From: Mucilaginibacter sp.
Lineage (GTDB): Bacteria > Bacteroidota > Bacteroidia > Sphingobacteriales > Sphingobacteriaceae
Assembly (NCBI RefSeq): GCF_025359345.1
Contig: NZ_JANYGQ010000028.1
Location: forward strand, 186,001 to 250,000
Length of the DNA: 64,000 nt
Direction: 5' to 3'
Part shown: piece by piece, positions 40,802-48,540 of the stretch
How the letters are laid out: every line of letters begins with the position of its first letter
Position numbering within the stretch: position 1 is the stretch's first letter
Program-made: the position numbers and the translations under genes
The notes under the pieces: model-generated
The model's database searches: none
What the model saw: the letters and a program-made list of their open reading frames with translations, nothing else
Told to the model about the DNA's origin: nothing

Positions 40802-41173
40802 CTAGTTAGCAATCGTCCCCGCTTCGGCATCAGCTTCTGGCTTATCTGCCCGGTTTAAATTATCGCTTACCTGGTCGTGGTTTAATTTGGCCGCAATGGC
40901 CGACGAAGCGTTATCGGCATACGTGCCGAACGCATTAATCAACACGCCCTTTAAATCGTACTTTTTTGAGGTAACAGCGTAAACGATTGACATATCCGAC
41001 GGATTGCTGGCGCCCTCAAAGCGGTAAAACTCGTCAATCTCTATATCGTCCGCCGTCATGTGTATGTTTTTATCTTTATCGTCAACCGTATCGCCCTCAA
41101 GGCTTAGGTTTTCGGTATATCCTCTTTTCATCAAATCGTTAGTGGCTTCCACTAAATTATTATATGTTTTCAT
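40802..41173 (-). CDS. Small conserved protein (often mislabelled PRPP synthetase)
   Basis: A 123-residue protein. The first ~95 residues (MKTYNNLVEATNDLMKRGYT, IDEFYRFEGASNPSDMSIVY, KKYDLKGVLINAFGTYADNA) match a small Bacteroidota family that databases often name phosphoribosylpyrophosphate synthetase. It is far too short for that enzyme and has none of its PRPP-loop motifs, so the name should not be carried over. The acidic tail (RADKPEADAEAGT) is unstructured. No signal peptide. Function unknown; conserved across the phylum to my knowledge. Confidence 0.75.
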   Translation of the reverse strand: MKTYNNLVEATNDLMKRGYTENLSLEGDTVDDKDKNIHMTADDIEIDEFYRFEGASNPSDMSIVYAVTSKKYDLKGVLINAFGTYADNASSAIAAKLNHDQVSDNLNRADKPEADAEAGTIAN

Positions 41174-41357
41174 GGTGATGCTTTGGTTAAGTAAAAAGAT
41201 GCCATCTAAAAATGGCTCTATGATATAACCACAGAACGTGGCGGTTGTTTGGCGCGAATATTAATTGATAAGGCCAAAAATGGTTATTGCAATCTCTTCA
41301 TCTATGTGCTAGCCCTGTTTAAACCAAATTTATTACATTCGTAAACTGATTAAATTT

Positions 41358-43700
41358 ATGCCTCCCGTGAAAAAAATATCATTCCTTTTTTGCTTTTTAT
41401 TGCTCATCCAATTTGCATTTTGCCAGCCGGCCCCCAAACCCTACGGCCCACTACCCACCAAAGGGCAATTAAACTGGCAGGAAACTGAGATGTATTGCCT
41501 GATCCATTTCGGACCGGATACTTATACTGATAAAGAATGGGGCTATGGCGATGAAGATCCTGCAATTTTTAACCCGGTGAGGTTTGACGCCATGCAGATT
41601 GTTGGCGCAGCCAAAGCGGGAGGATTCAAGGGCATAGTTGTAGTAGCTAAGCACCACGATGGTTTTTGCCTGTGGCCAACCAAAACCACGGAACATAATA
41701 TTTCAAAAAGTCCCTATAAAAATGGCAAGGGCGATATACTACAGGAGTATCGCGATGCCTGTAACAAACTGGGCATGAAGATGGGCGTTTACTGCTCGCC
41801 ATGGGACAGGAACAGCGCGCTTTATGGCAAACCTGAATACGTAACCGAAGTTTACCGCAAACAGCTGGAAGAATTATACAGCCACTACGGTCCAATATTT
41901 ATATCGTGGTTTGACGGTGCAAATGGCGGCGACGGTTATTACGGTGGCGCAAAAGAAGTAAGAAAGATTGACCGCTCAACCTATTACGGATGGAAAGATA
42001 CCTGGGCAATCCCGCGCAGGATGCAGCCTAACGCCGTATTATTTGGCGATGTTGGCCCCGACGTGCGCTGGGTAGGCAACGAAGCCGGCCATGCAGGCGT
42101 AACCAGCTGGGCAACCTATACGCCGCATGCGCCCGATAAAGGCAAAGAACCAGGCAATGGTTATACCAAAGACTACGAAGGCACCGAAGGCCACCGTGAT
42201 GGCAAATATTGGATACCTGCCGAATGCGATGTTCCATTCCGCCCCGGATGGTTTTACCATAAAAGCCAGGATGGTGAGGCTAAAACTGCTGATTCACTGC
42301 TGAACCTCTACTACCAAAGCGTAGGCCGCGGTGCCTGCCTCGACCTTGGCCTTGAGCCGGACCAGCGTGGTTTGCTTAATGATGATGATGTTGCCAAACT
42401 GAAAGACTTTGGTAACACGTTGAAAAACACATTTGCTGTAAACCTCGCCAAAGGGGCCACATTAAAGGCCAGTAATACACGTGGTGGTAACCAGGTAAAA
42501 TTTGGTGCAGCAAACCTGCTGGATAACGACGGTTACAGCTATTGGGCCACCGACGATAAAGTGACCACACCCGAATTAGTACTCGACCTGCATAAGAATA
42601 AAATATTTAACGTTATCCGTTTGCGCGAGAACATTAAATTGGGTCAGCGTATAGATGCTGTAGCGGTTGATGCCTGGAAAAATGGCAAATGGCAACAGAT
42701 AGCAGAAGCAACAAGCATAGGCGGCAACCGGTTGATCCGCCTGCCGGAGAATATCAAAACCAACAAGGTACGACTGCGCATAACCAAAGCAGCGGTAAGT
42801 ATTGCGCTGAGCGATTTTGGATTGTATAATGAAGTTCGTTTTCCGCCAGCTGGGCGCGAAGATGACCACCGGCAAGTTACATTGTACGATACCACAAAGA
42901 AACCGGAATTAATCTCCAAACAATTCGCCTTTACCGAAGGCGCTTCTGTCGACAAAATAGGCAATGTGTTTTTTACAGACCAGCCGAACAACAAAATATG
43001 GAAATACGGCGTGGATGGAAAGTTGACAATGTGGATGGATAATACCGGTCGCTCAAACGGGACTTATTTTGATAAGGAAGGTAACCTTGTAACGTGTGCC
43101 GACGAGCATAACCAGCTATGGTCTATAGCCCCGGACCAGAAGATAACCGTTTTACTTACCGACTATAACGGCAAGTTGATGAACGGCCCGAACGATATTT
43201 GGATAGACAACAAAGGTGGTATTTACATGACCGACCCCTATTACCAACGCGATTACTGGGCAAGAAAAAAGTCCGACCTCGATGGCCAGCGTGTATATTA
43301 TTTGCTCAAAGGCTCAAAGCAACCTATATTAATAGACGCCAGTTTGAAGCAGCCCAACGGCATTGTTGGAACGCCGGACGGTCAATTCCTTTTTGTGACG
43401 GATATTGCCGATAATAAGTTGTACAAATTCAGCATCGAAAAAGACGGCAAGCTAAGCAACCGGTTGCTGTTCTGCAACCAGGGCGGCGACGGTATAACGC
43501 TTGATGAGCGGGGCAATCTTTATTTAGCAGGTAATGGTGTTACCATTTACAATCCCCAGGGACAGAAAATAGGCCACATACCCGTTCCCGAGCAATGGAC
43601 AGCCAACTTATGCTTTGGCGGTGTAAATAAGGATATCCTTTTTATCACCGCATCGAAAGCATTTTATAAGCTGAAGATGAATGTGAAAGGGGTGGAGTAG
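41358..43700 (+). CDS. Secreted GH29-type alpha-L-fucosidase fused to an SMP-30/gluconolactonase-like propeller
   Basis: A 780-residue protein with a signal peptide (ISFLFCFLLLIQFAFCQ). Domain 1 (about 30-350) is GH29: MYCLIHFGPDTYTDKEWGYG, VVVAKHHDGFCLWPT, GMKMGVYCSPWDRN, and ISWFDGANGG, in which the Asp of WFDG is the predicted nucleophile. Domain 2 (about 365-490) is F5/8-type C/CBM32-like (NLAKGATLKASNTRGG, LLDNDGYSYWATDD). Domain 3 (about 505-775) has SMP-30/gluconolactonase repeats (TEGASVDKIGNVFFTDQPNN, NGPNDIWIDNKGGIYMTDPY, LKQPNGIVGTPDGQFLFVTD). A glycosidase coupled to a lactonase-like module could process a sugar and its lactone, but that is inference. It stands alone, not in a SusCD locus. 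Confidence 0.88.
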   Translation: MPPVKKISFLFCFLLLIQFAFCQPAPKPYGPLPTKGQLNWQETEMYCLIHFGPDTYTDKEWGYGDEDPAIFNPVRFDAMQIVGAAKAGGFKGIVVVAKHHDGFCLWPTKTTEHNISKSPYKNGKGDILQEYRDACNKLGMKMGVYCSPWDRNSALYGKPEYVTEVYRKQLEELYSHYGPIFISWFDGANGGDGYYGGAKEVRKIDRSTYYGWKDTWAIPRRMQPNAVLFGDVGPDVRWVGNEAGHAGVTSWATYTPHAPDKGKEPGNGYTKDYEGTEGHRDGKYWIPAECDVPFRPGWFYHKSQDGEAKTADSLLNLYYQSVGRGACLDLGLEPDQRGLLNDDDVAKLKDFGNTLKNTFAVNLAKGATLKASNTRGGNQVKFGAANLLDNDGYSYWATDDKVTTPELVLDLHKNKIFNVIRLRENIKLGQRIDAVAVDAWKNGKWQQIAEATSIGGNRLIRLPENIKTNKVRLRITKAAVSIALSDFGLYNEVRFPPAGREDDHRQVTLYDTTKKPELISKQFAFTEGASVDKIGNVFFTDQPNNKIWKYGVDGKLTMWMDNTGRSNGTYFDKEGNLVTCADEHNQLWSIAPDQKITVLLTDYNGKLMNGPNDIWIDNKGGIYMTDPYYQRDYWARKKSDLDGQRVYYLLKGSKQPILIDASLKQPNGIVGTPDGQFLFVTDIADNKLYKFSIEKDGKLSNRLLFCNQGGDGITLDERGNLYLAGNGVTIYNPQGQKIGHIPVPEQWTANLCFGGVNKDILFITASKAFYKLKMNVKGVE

Positions 43701-43704
43701 GAAG

Positions 43705-43746
43705 AAGTCTGAAGTCTGAAGTCTGAAGTCGGCAGTCCGAAGTCGA
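43705..43746. repeat. Short tandem GAAGTCT repeats
   Basis: AGTCTGAAGTCTGAAGTCTG then AAGTC is at least three direct 7-base units, running into GGCAGTCCGAAGTCG, which is a relative of the AGTCCGAAAG family. It lies right after the GH29 stop codon, between convergent genes. Confidence 0.7.
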
Positions 43747-43773
43747 AAAAACTGAGCACGAGATTAGTTAACG

Positions 43774-45702
43774 TTACTTCAATTTTCCGTTAACAATCCT
43801 GTCCGAATAATCCTGGAAAAAGGCTTTAAAATCGGCTACGCCTTTGTTCATTTCGGGGTTTAAAGAGCCATCCATCAGGTTCTTTTCAAAGCTTTTATCT
43901 TCAGCTGCAAATATGCCGGTGATCTTTTTCCCGTCGAACAGGTAGATATAGTTGCCCTGCAAAAACTGGTAAATATTACCTAATGAATTTATAGCCCTTG
44001 GCGTTTCGCCGGGCAGGTTGCTGGTTAAGCTGCGTCCCCATGAACGGAATGGTTTGTTGTAGCCAATCAGGCTTACTATCGATGGATAAATATCCATCTG
44101 CTGGGCAATATCGGTACGTACGCCGGTTAAGCCATATGCTTTATTGGCGCTATAGAACAATATCGGCACAGCAAAGCGGTTAACAGGTTTGTTGTAAGCC
44201 GGGTAATATGTCTGGTTGGTATGGTCGGCAGTAATTACAAATATGGTGTTGTTGTACCAGGGCTGGGTTTTGGCATAGTTAAAAAACTCCCGCAGCGAAT
44301 TATCAGTATACTGCACGCATTTGTCGATGGCCAGCGGGCCGCCTTTGAATCTGTTTTTATATTTAGACGGAATTTTAAACGGATCGTGAGAGGATAGTGT
44401 AAACAACGTTGCCATAAACGGCTGTTTTTGAGTACCCAGCGTTTTGCCCATAAACTGGAAAAAAGGTTCGTCCCAGATGCCCCAGATATCGTCGAAATCT
44501 TTGTCGTTATTATATTCTGTGCGGCCGTAATAATTTTTCATCCCTAAAATATTGCCGAATCCTTCGAAACCCATTGAGCCATTTGCCGCGCCATGAAAAA
44601 ACGAGGTCTGATATCCCATGCTATCACAAATAGATACCAGCGACTGAATTTTTTGCTTGGCATATGGCGACGAAGTAAATGCAGTCTGAAATGACGGTAT
44701 CCCTGCCAATACAGACGACATGGCGTGGATGGATTGGCGTCCGTTAGCATAAGCATTGGTAAATATCAGGCTGCTACCAGAAAGCGAATCCAGGAACGGC
44801 GTATATGATTTAAAACCGGGGATTTTAGCATCCCTGTTCATGCTGCCCCAAAACTCGCGGGCCACGCTTTCCAGTATAATCACAACAACATTGGGCTTTA
44901 CCGTAGGGTTGCTGGTATATTGTTTGATCGGTTTAATGTTGGCGTTAATATAATCCGCAGTGGAAAAATGTTCCAGTTTAAAGCTGTTGCTGCTCAGCGT
45001 GCGGAAAATTGCAAATGGGGTATTCAGTATGATGTCACCCTGGTTAGGTATTACAACATGTTTGTAGGCATCGACCATATTGATTGGGCGGGTACTGTGC
45101 TTGTAGTCGCCACGTATGCCGCCTACCATTAACACAATGACTGCAATAAATACGATTACGGAACTAACAAAATAGGTTTTTGCATTTTTAACCGTAGCAG
45201 GCTTAACTTTTACGAGCCTGTACAGCCATATCCAACACACGCAGCATGCCAGGTAGATGAAAATTACGTACCAGTATTCCCAGGTGAAATGTTCAAACAG
45301 TGCCTTTTTGTTGCTTTCGTCGGACAGCAAATCGAGGGTGGCTTTGGTTGACCGTACCTGGCTGAAACGGTAGTAAATGATATCGACAAAGTTTGTGGCA
45401 TAAAACAGCAAATTGCTGACGAAGTATAAAATGGTTAATCCCTTTTGGAATTTTGGTTGTGTATTGATTTTTAGGGGCAATACACTTAAAATAATAAACA
45501 GGCTGTTGATATAAAGCAGGGCAGTAGTATCGAATGCGATGCCATACCAGCAAAGTTTTAGCAGTGTAATAAAGTCATCAACCGCAAACAAATTGGTGTT
45601 ATAGGCGAAAAATAATACCCTGCTGATAAAGTAAAAAAGGTAGGCCAATAGTAGCCGGTATAAAAGAGCTTTGTATTCGGTTAGCCTGGATGTAAACCCC
45701 AT
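43774..45702 (-). CDS. LTA-synthase-type membrane sulfatase
   Basis: A 642-residue protein: about five N-terminal membrane helices (YRLLLAYLFYFISRVLFF to SSVIVFIAVIVLMVGGI, residues 12-195), then a long extracytoplasmic domain. The alkaline-phosphatase fold is seen in VVVIILESVAREFWGSMNRD (metal-binding Glu), NGRQSIHAMSSVLAGIP (Ser in the nucleophile position, where LtaS has Thr), TLSSHDPFKIP and FVITADHTNQT (metal ligands Asp-His). Gram-negative members of this family transfer phosphoglycerol or phosphoethanolamine to glycans or lipids rather than making teichoic acid. It is probably an envelope phospho-transferase. Single-gene unit; the substrate is unknown. Confidence 0.88.
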   Translation of the reverse strand: MGFTSRLTEYKALLYRLLLAYLFYFISRVLFFAYNTNLFAVDDFITLLKLCWYGIAFDTTALLYINSLFIILSVLPLKINTQPKFQKGLTILYFVSNLLFYATNFVDIIYYRFSQVRSTKATLDLLSDESNKKALFEHFTWEYWYVIFIYLACCVCWIWLYRLVKVKPATVKNAKTYFVSSVIVFIAVIVLMVGGIRGDYKHSTRPINMVDAYKHVVIPNQGDIILNTPFAIFRTLSSNSFKLEHFSTADYINANIKPIKQYTSNPTVKPNVVVIILESVAREFWGSMNRDAKIPGFKSYTPFLDSLSGSSLIFTNAYANGRQSIHAMSSVLAGIPSFQTAFTSSPYAKQKIQSLVSICDSMGYQTSFFHGAANGSMGFEGFGNILGMKNYYGRTEYNNDKDFDDIWGIWDEPFFQFMGKTLGTQKQPFMATLFTLSSHDPFKIPSKYKNRFKGGPLAIDKCVQYTDNSLREFFNYAKTQPWYNNTIFVITADHTNQTYYPAYNKPVNRFAVPILFYSANKAYGLTGVRTDIAQQMDIYPSIVSLIGYNKPFRSWGRSLTSNLPGETPRAINSLGNIYQFLQGNYIYLFDGKKITGIFAAEDKSFEKNLMDGSLNPEMNKGVADFKAFFQDYSDRIVNGKLK

Positions 45703-46039
45703 TAATATTGCGTTTTTTAAATCCCAGGGCTATTTTTTAGCGACCGGGGCATTTAGAAGCGAAACTACTAAAAACGCAATTAATTAATATGGATTTTACA
45801 TGGTGTTTATACCGATGGTGGTTTAAACTACAAAATATTGACAATTAAGGATCGGTATATTCGTGCGGTTTACAAATTTCGAATAGCTGAGCGTTCCATT
45901 TTTACATGCGGAACACCCGGAACGCTGTGGAATATGCTGATTATCAAGTGTTCTATTTTTATGGAAATGTCGAATAAATCTAAATGACTGTTATTGGCCG
46001 CTATAAAACTGGATTTTTTGACCCGGCTGACAATGCTTT
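45703..46039. other. 337-base gap holding the second GCGTTCCATTTTT repeat copy
   Basis: No gene was found. 45891-45937 reads GCGTTCCATTTTTACATGCG then GAACACCCGGAACGCTGTGG, the second copy of the 40718-40762 element in the opposite orientation, with a few differences. The rest is AT-rich with an upstream region for the minus-strand LTA-synthase-type gene; no perfect TAnnTTTG core was seen in it. Confidence 0.6.
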
Positions 46040-46870
46040 CTACTTCGATTTACAATTCTCCTTAATAACCTCCACCGCGCGCTTATCACCTAAGGCTAAC
46101 GCGGCATTAAAATCGATACAGGCACCGGTTTTGTCGCCCTGGTCCAGTTTCATGGCGCCGCGGCTTAAAAGCGCCTGGCTGTTTTTGGGGTTAATGTTAA
46201 GGCACTTCGCAAAGTCATCGGCAGCTCCGGGAAAATCCCGCATCAGGCTTTTGGTGGTCGCGCGGTACAAATAGGCCTGCTCAAAAGCCGGGTCTATTTT
46301 AATTGCGCAGTTGAACGATTCAACAGCTGCCGCATAGTCTTCTAATACTCCCTGGGCTACCCCGATATTAAAATACAGGTTGGCATTATCGGGACTCAAT
46401 GTTAAGGCGATATTAAAGTCGGCGACGGCTTCTTTAAATTGGCCCAGCTTGCTCTTAAGGCCTCCGCGGTTAAGATACGGCCGCATGATATTTGCGTTTA
46501 GCGTGATAGATTTATTATAATCGGCCATTGCCCCGTCATTATCACCCAATAAAAATCTCGAATATCCCCGGTCATCAAACGCCATTGCCGATTCCGGATT
46601 AGCGGCTATAAATTTTGTATAATCATCAACCGAACCTTTAAAATCGAGCAGGTAATACTTTACCAGCCCCCGGTATAAATATACTTTGTTGTAATTAGGG
46701 TTTGCCGTTACGCAGGAGTCATATTCAGCGAGCGCTTCTTTATATTTTTTAGCAGCTTCCAGTCCGTAACCTTTCTGAAAGTATTTGGCGGCAGCCGCAG
46801 TATCCGCCTGGCAAAAGGCCATCGAACTAAAAAATAAAAATGCAATAGTTATTAAAGGGGATTTAAACAT
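46040..46870 (-). CDS. Secreted TPR-repeat protein
   Basis: The start at 46868-46870 gives MFKSPLITIAFLFFSSMAFC then Q, a good signal peptide; the ATG 24 bases upstream would precede it with MERLYLCP and overlap the promoter core, so it is rejected. The 276-residue product contains about six TPR units, e.g. LEAAKKYKEALAEYDSCVTA, AMAFDDRGYSRFLLGDNDGA, PYLNRGGLKSKLGQFKEAVA and NAALALGDKRAVEVI. It is a periplasmic scaffold-type protein. It is not obviously related by sequence to the TPR protein near 2 kb beyond the motif. Confidence 0.85.
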   Translation of the reverse strand: MFKSPLITIAFLFFSSMAFCQADTAAAAKYFQKGYGLEAAKKYKEALAEYDSCVTANPNYNKVYLYRGLVKYYLLDFKGSVDDYTKFIAANPESAMAFDDRGYSRFLLGDNDGAMADYNKSITLNANIMRPYLNRGGLKSKLGQFKEAVADFNIALTLSPDNANLYFNIGVAQGVLEDYAAAVESFNCAIKIDPAFEQAYLYRATTKSLMRDFPGAADDFAKCLNINPKNSQALLSRGAMKLDQGDKTGACIDFNAALALGDKRAVEVIKENCKSK

Positions 46871-46874
46871 AGGG

Positions 46875-46882
46875 CAAAGATA
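46875..46882 (-). promoter_or_regulatory. -7 promoter core directly before the TPR gene
   Basis: CAAAGATA reads TATCTTTG on the minus strand, a perfect TAnnTTTG, with only 4 bases to the chosen ATG. A message from it would be leaderless. Confidence 0.45.
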
Positions 46883-46985
46883 AAGCCGCTCCAAATAAAA
46901 TCACACTACCAACGGCACTGATACCCAATGTTTAACATTATTTAACGATAACAACTATTCACCACTCTCTACTCACCATTCTCCA

Positions 46986-48344
46986 TTAAGCCGAAATCGC
47001 ATTTATAATATCATACTGCGTAATAATCTCAATCTGTCCGTTATCCTCAACCAGCACCGCAATGTTATCCTTATTTATCATCGCCGATATTTTATCTATC
47101 GACGTAGTTAAATCCACAAACGGGAACGGTGCGGTGGTGATGTTTTTTATCGGTTGCGATTTAATAGACGGGTTTTCAATGAGTGAGTTTAGGATATCAC
47201 TTTCGGTAATTTTACCTATCACCATGCCTGTTTGCGTAACCGGTATCTGCGATATATTGAGCGATTTAATGGTATTAATAGCTTCCAGCACTGTTTTCTC
47301 GCAATCAATGGTAACGATTTGCTGGTTTTCCTTTTTTGCAATAATATCGCGGGCGGTTAGCTTGCCATCTTTCAGGAAGCCACGATCGCGCAGCCAGTCG
47401 TCATTATACATTTTGCCGAGATAGCGGGTGCCATGATCGGGGAAAATTACTACCACTACATCGCCTTCCTTAAACTTATCCTTCATTTGCAGCACCCCGG
47501 CAATTGCCGATCCGGTTGAGTTACCTGCGAAAATGCCTTCCTTGCGGGCAATTTCGCGGGTCATCAATGCGGCATCTTTGTCGGTTACTTTTTCAAAATG
47601 GTCAATCAGATTAAAGTCGACGTTTTGAGGCAAAAAATCTTCGCCAATGCCTTCGGTTATGTAGGGATAAATTTCGTGTTTATCCATAATGCCGGTTTCC
47701 TTATATTTTTTGAATACCGAACCGTAAGTATCGATACCTAAAATTTGTATAGCCGGATTCTTTTCTTTTAAATATTTGGCGATGCCGGATATAGTACCGC
47801 CGGTGCCAACCCCTGCAACCAGGTGGGTTATTTTGCCCTCGGTTTGTTCCCAAATCTCCGGCCCGGTCGACTCATAATGCGCCTGCGAATTGGATAAATT
47901 ATCATACTGGTTTGGCTTCCACGAATTCGGCACCTCGCGTTCCAAACGCGATGAAACCGAATAATAGGAGCGGGAATCCTCCGGGTCAACATTGGTAGGG
48001 CATACAATTACTTCGGCGCCAAAAGCACGCAGGGCATCAAATTTCTCCTTCGACTGTTTATCCGTACTGGTGAAAATACATTTATAACCTTTTATCACAG
48101 CCGCAATAGCCAGCCCCATGCCGGTATTACCCGATGTACCCTCGATAATCGTCCCTCCTGGCTTAAGCTTGCCGCTTTTTTCGGCGTCCTCGATCATCTT
48201 CAGCGCCATACGGTCTTTGATGGAATTGCCCGGATTAGTGGTCTCAATTTTGGCCAATACGGTAGCGGGAATGTCTTTAGTTACTTTGTTCAAGCGCACC
48301 ATGGGCGTGTTGCCAATGGTATCTAATATATTGTTATGCCACAT
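46986..48344 (-). CDS. Cystathionine beta-synthase
   Basis: A 452-residue PLP enzyme of fold type II. ETTNPGNSIKDRMALKMIED (33-52) carries the PLP-lysine at K43; EGTSGNTGMGLAI, VAGVGTGGTISGIAKYL and FAGNSTGSAIAG are cofactor-binding loops. A C-terminal CBS pair (about 335-450: TVLEAINTIKSLNISQIPVT and DNIAVLVEDNGQIEIITQYD) distinguishes it from plain cysteine synthase and matches cystathionine beta-synthase, which condenses serine and homocysteine. No heme-binding N-terminus, as in other bacterial enzymes. The gene is alone, with a promoter core 43 bases upstream. The lack of an adjacent cystathionine lyase leaves the exact pathway direction open. Confidence 0.88.
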   Translation of the reverse strand: MWHNNILDTIGNTPMVRLNKVTKDIPATVLAKIETTNPGNSIKDRMALKMIEDAEKSGKLKPGGTIIEGTSGNTGMGLAIAAVIKGYKCIFTSTDKQSKEKFDALRAFGAEVIVCPTNVDPEDSRSYYSVSSRLEREVPNSWKPNQYDNLSNSQAHYESTGPEIWEQTEGKITHLVAGVGTGGTISGIAKYLKEKNPAIQILGIDTYGSVFKKYKETGIMDKHEIYPYITEGIGEDFLPQNVDFNLIDHFEKVTDKDAALMTREIARKEGIFAGNSTGSAIAGVLQMKDKFKEGDVVVVIFPDHGTRYLGKMYNDDWLRDRGFLKDGKLTARDIIAKKENQQIVTIDCEKTVLEAINTIKSLNISQIPVTQTGMVIGKITESDILNSLIENPSIKSQPIKNITTAPFPFVDLTTSIDKISAMINKDNIAVLVEDNGQIEIITQYDIINAISA

Positions 48345-48386
48345 AAATTTAAGTCTGGTAAACCCGGTAGCGGGTTAGTTATGGGT

Positions 48387-48394
48387 CAAAATTA
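48387..48394 (-). promoter_or_regulatory. -7 promoter core for cystathionine beta-synthase, with leader hairpin
   Basis: CAAAATTA reads TAATTTTG on the minus strand, a perfect TAnnTTTG. The leader between it and the start codon contains AACCCGGTAGCGGGTT (48361-48376), a small perfect hairpin. No SAM-type riboswitch was recognised. Confidence 0.4.
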
Positions 48395-48540
48395 GCTTTC
48401 TAAATTGATATATTTTAAAAATGTGAAATTGATTTATGGAAATGGGCGGCTTTCGGCATCATCCTAAAAATCAACCTTAAATAATTTTGCTTATGTTTAT
48501 TCGGCAAGCTAAAACCAGGTCACAATTGCAGCTTCAGTTT

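Noticed and set aside
48345..48540. SAM riboswitch upstream of cystathionine beta-synthase
   Set aside because: Only a small hairpin and a promoter core were seen, not a SAM aptamer.
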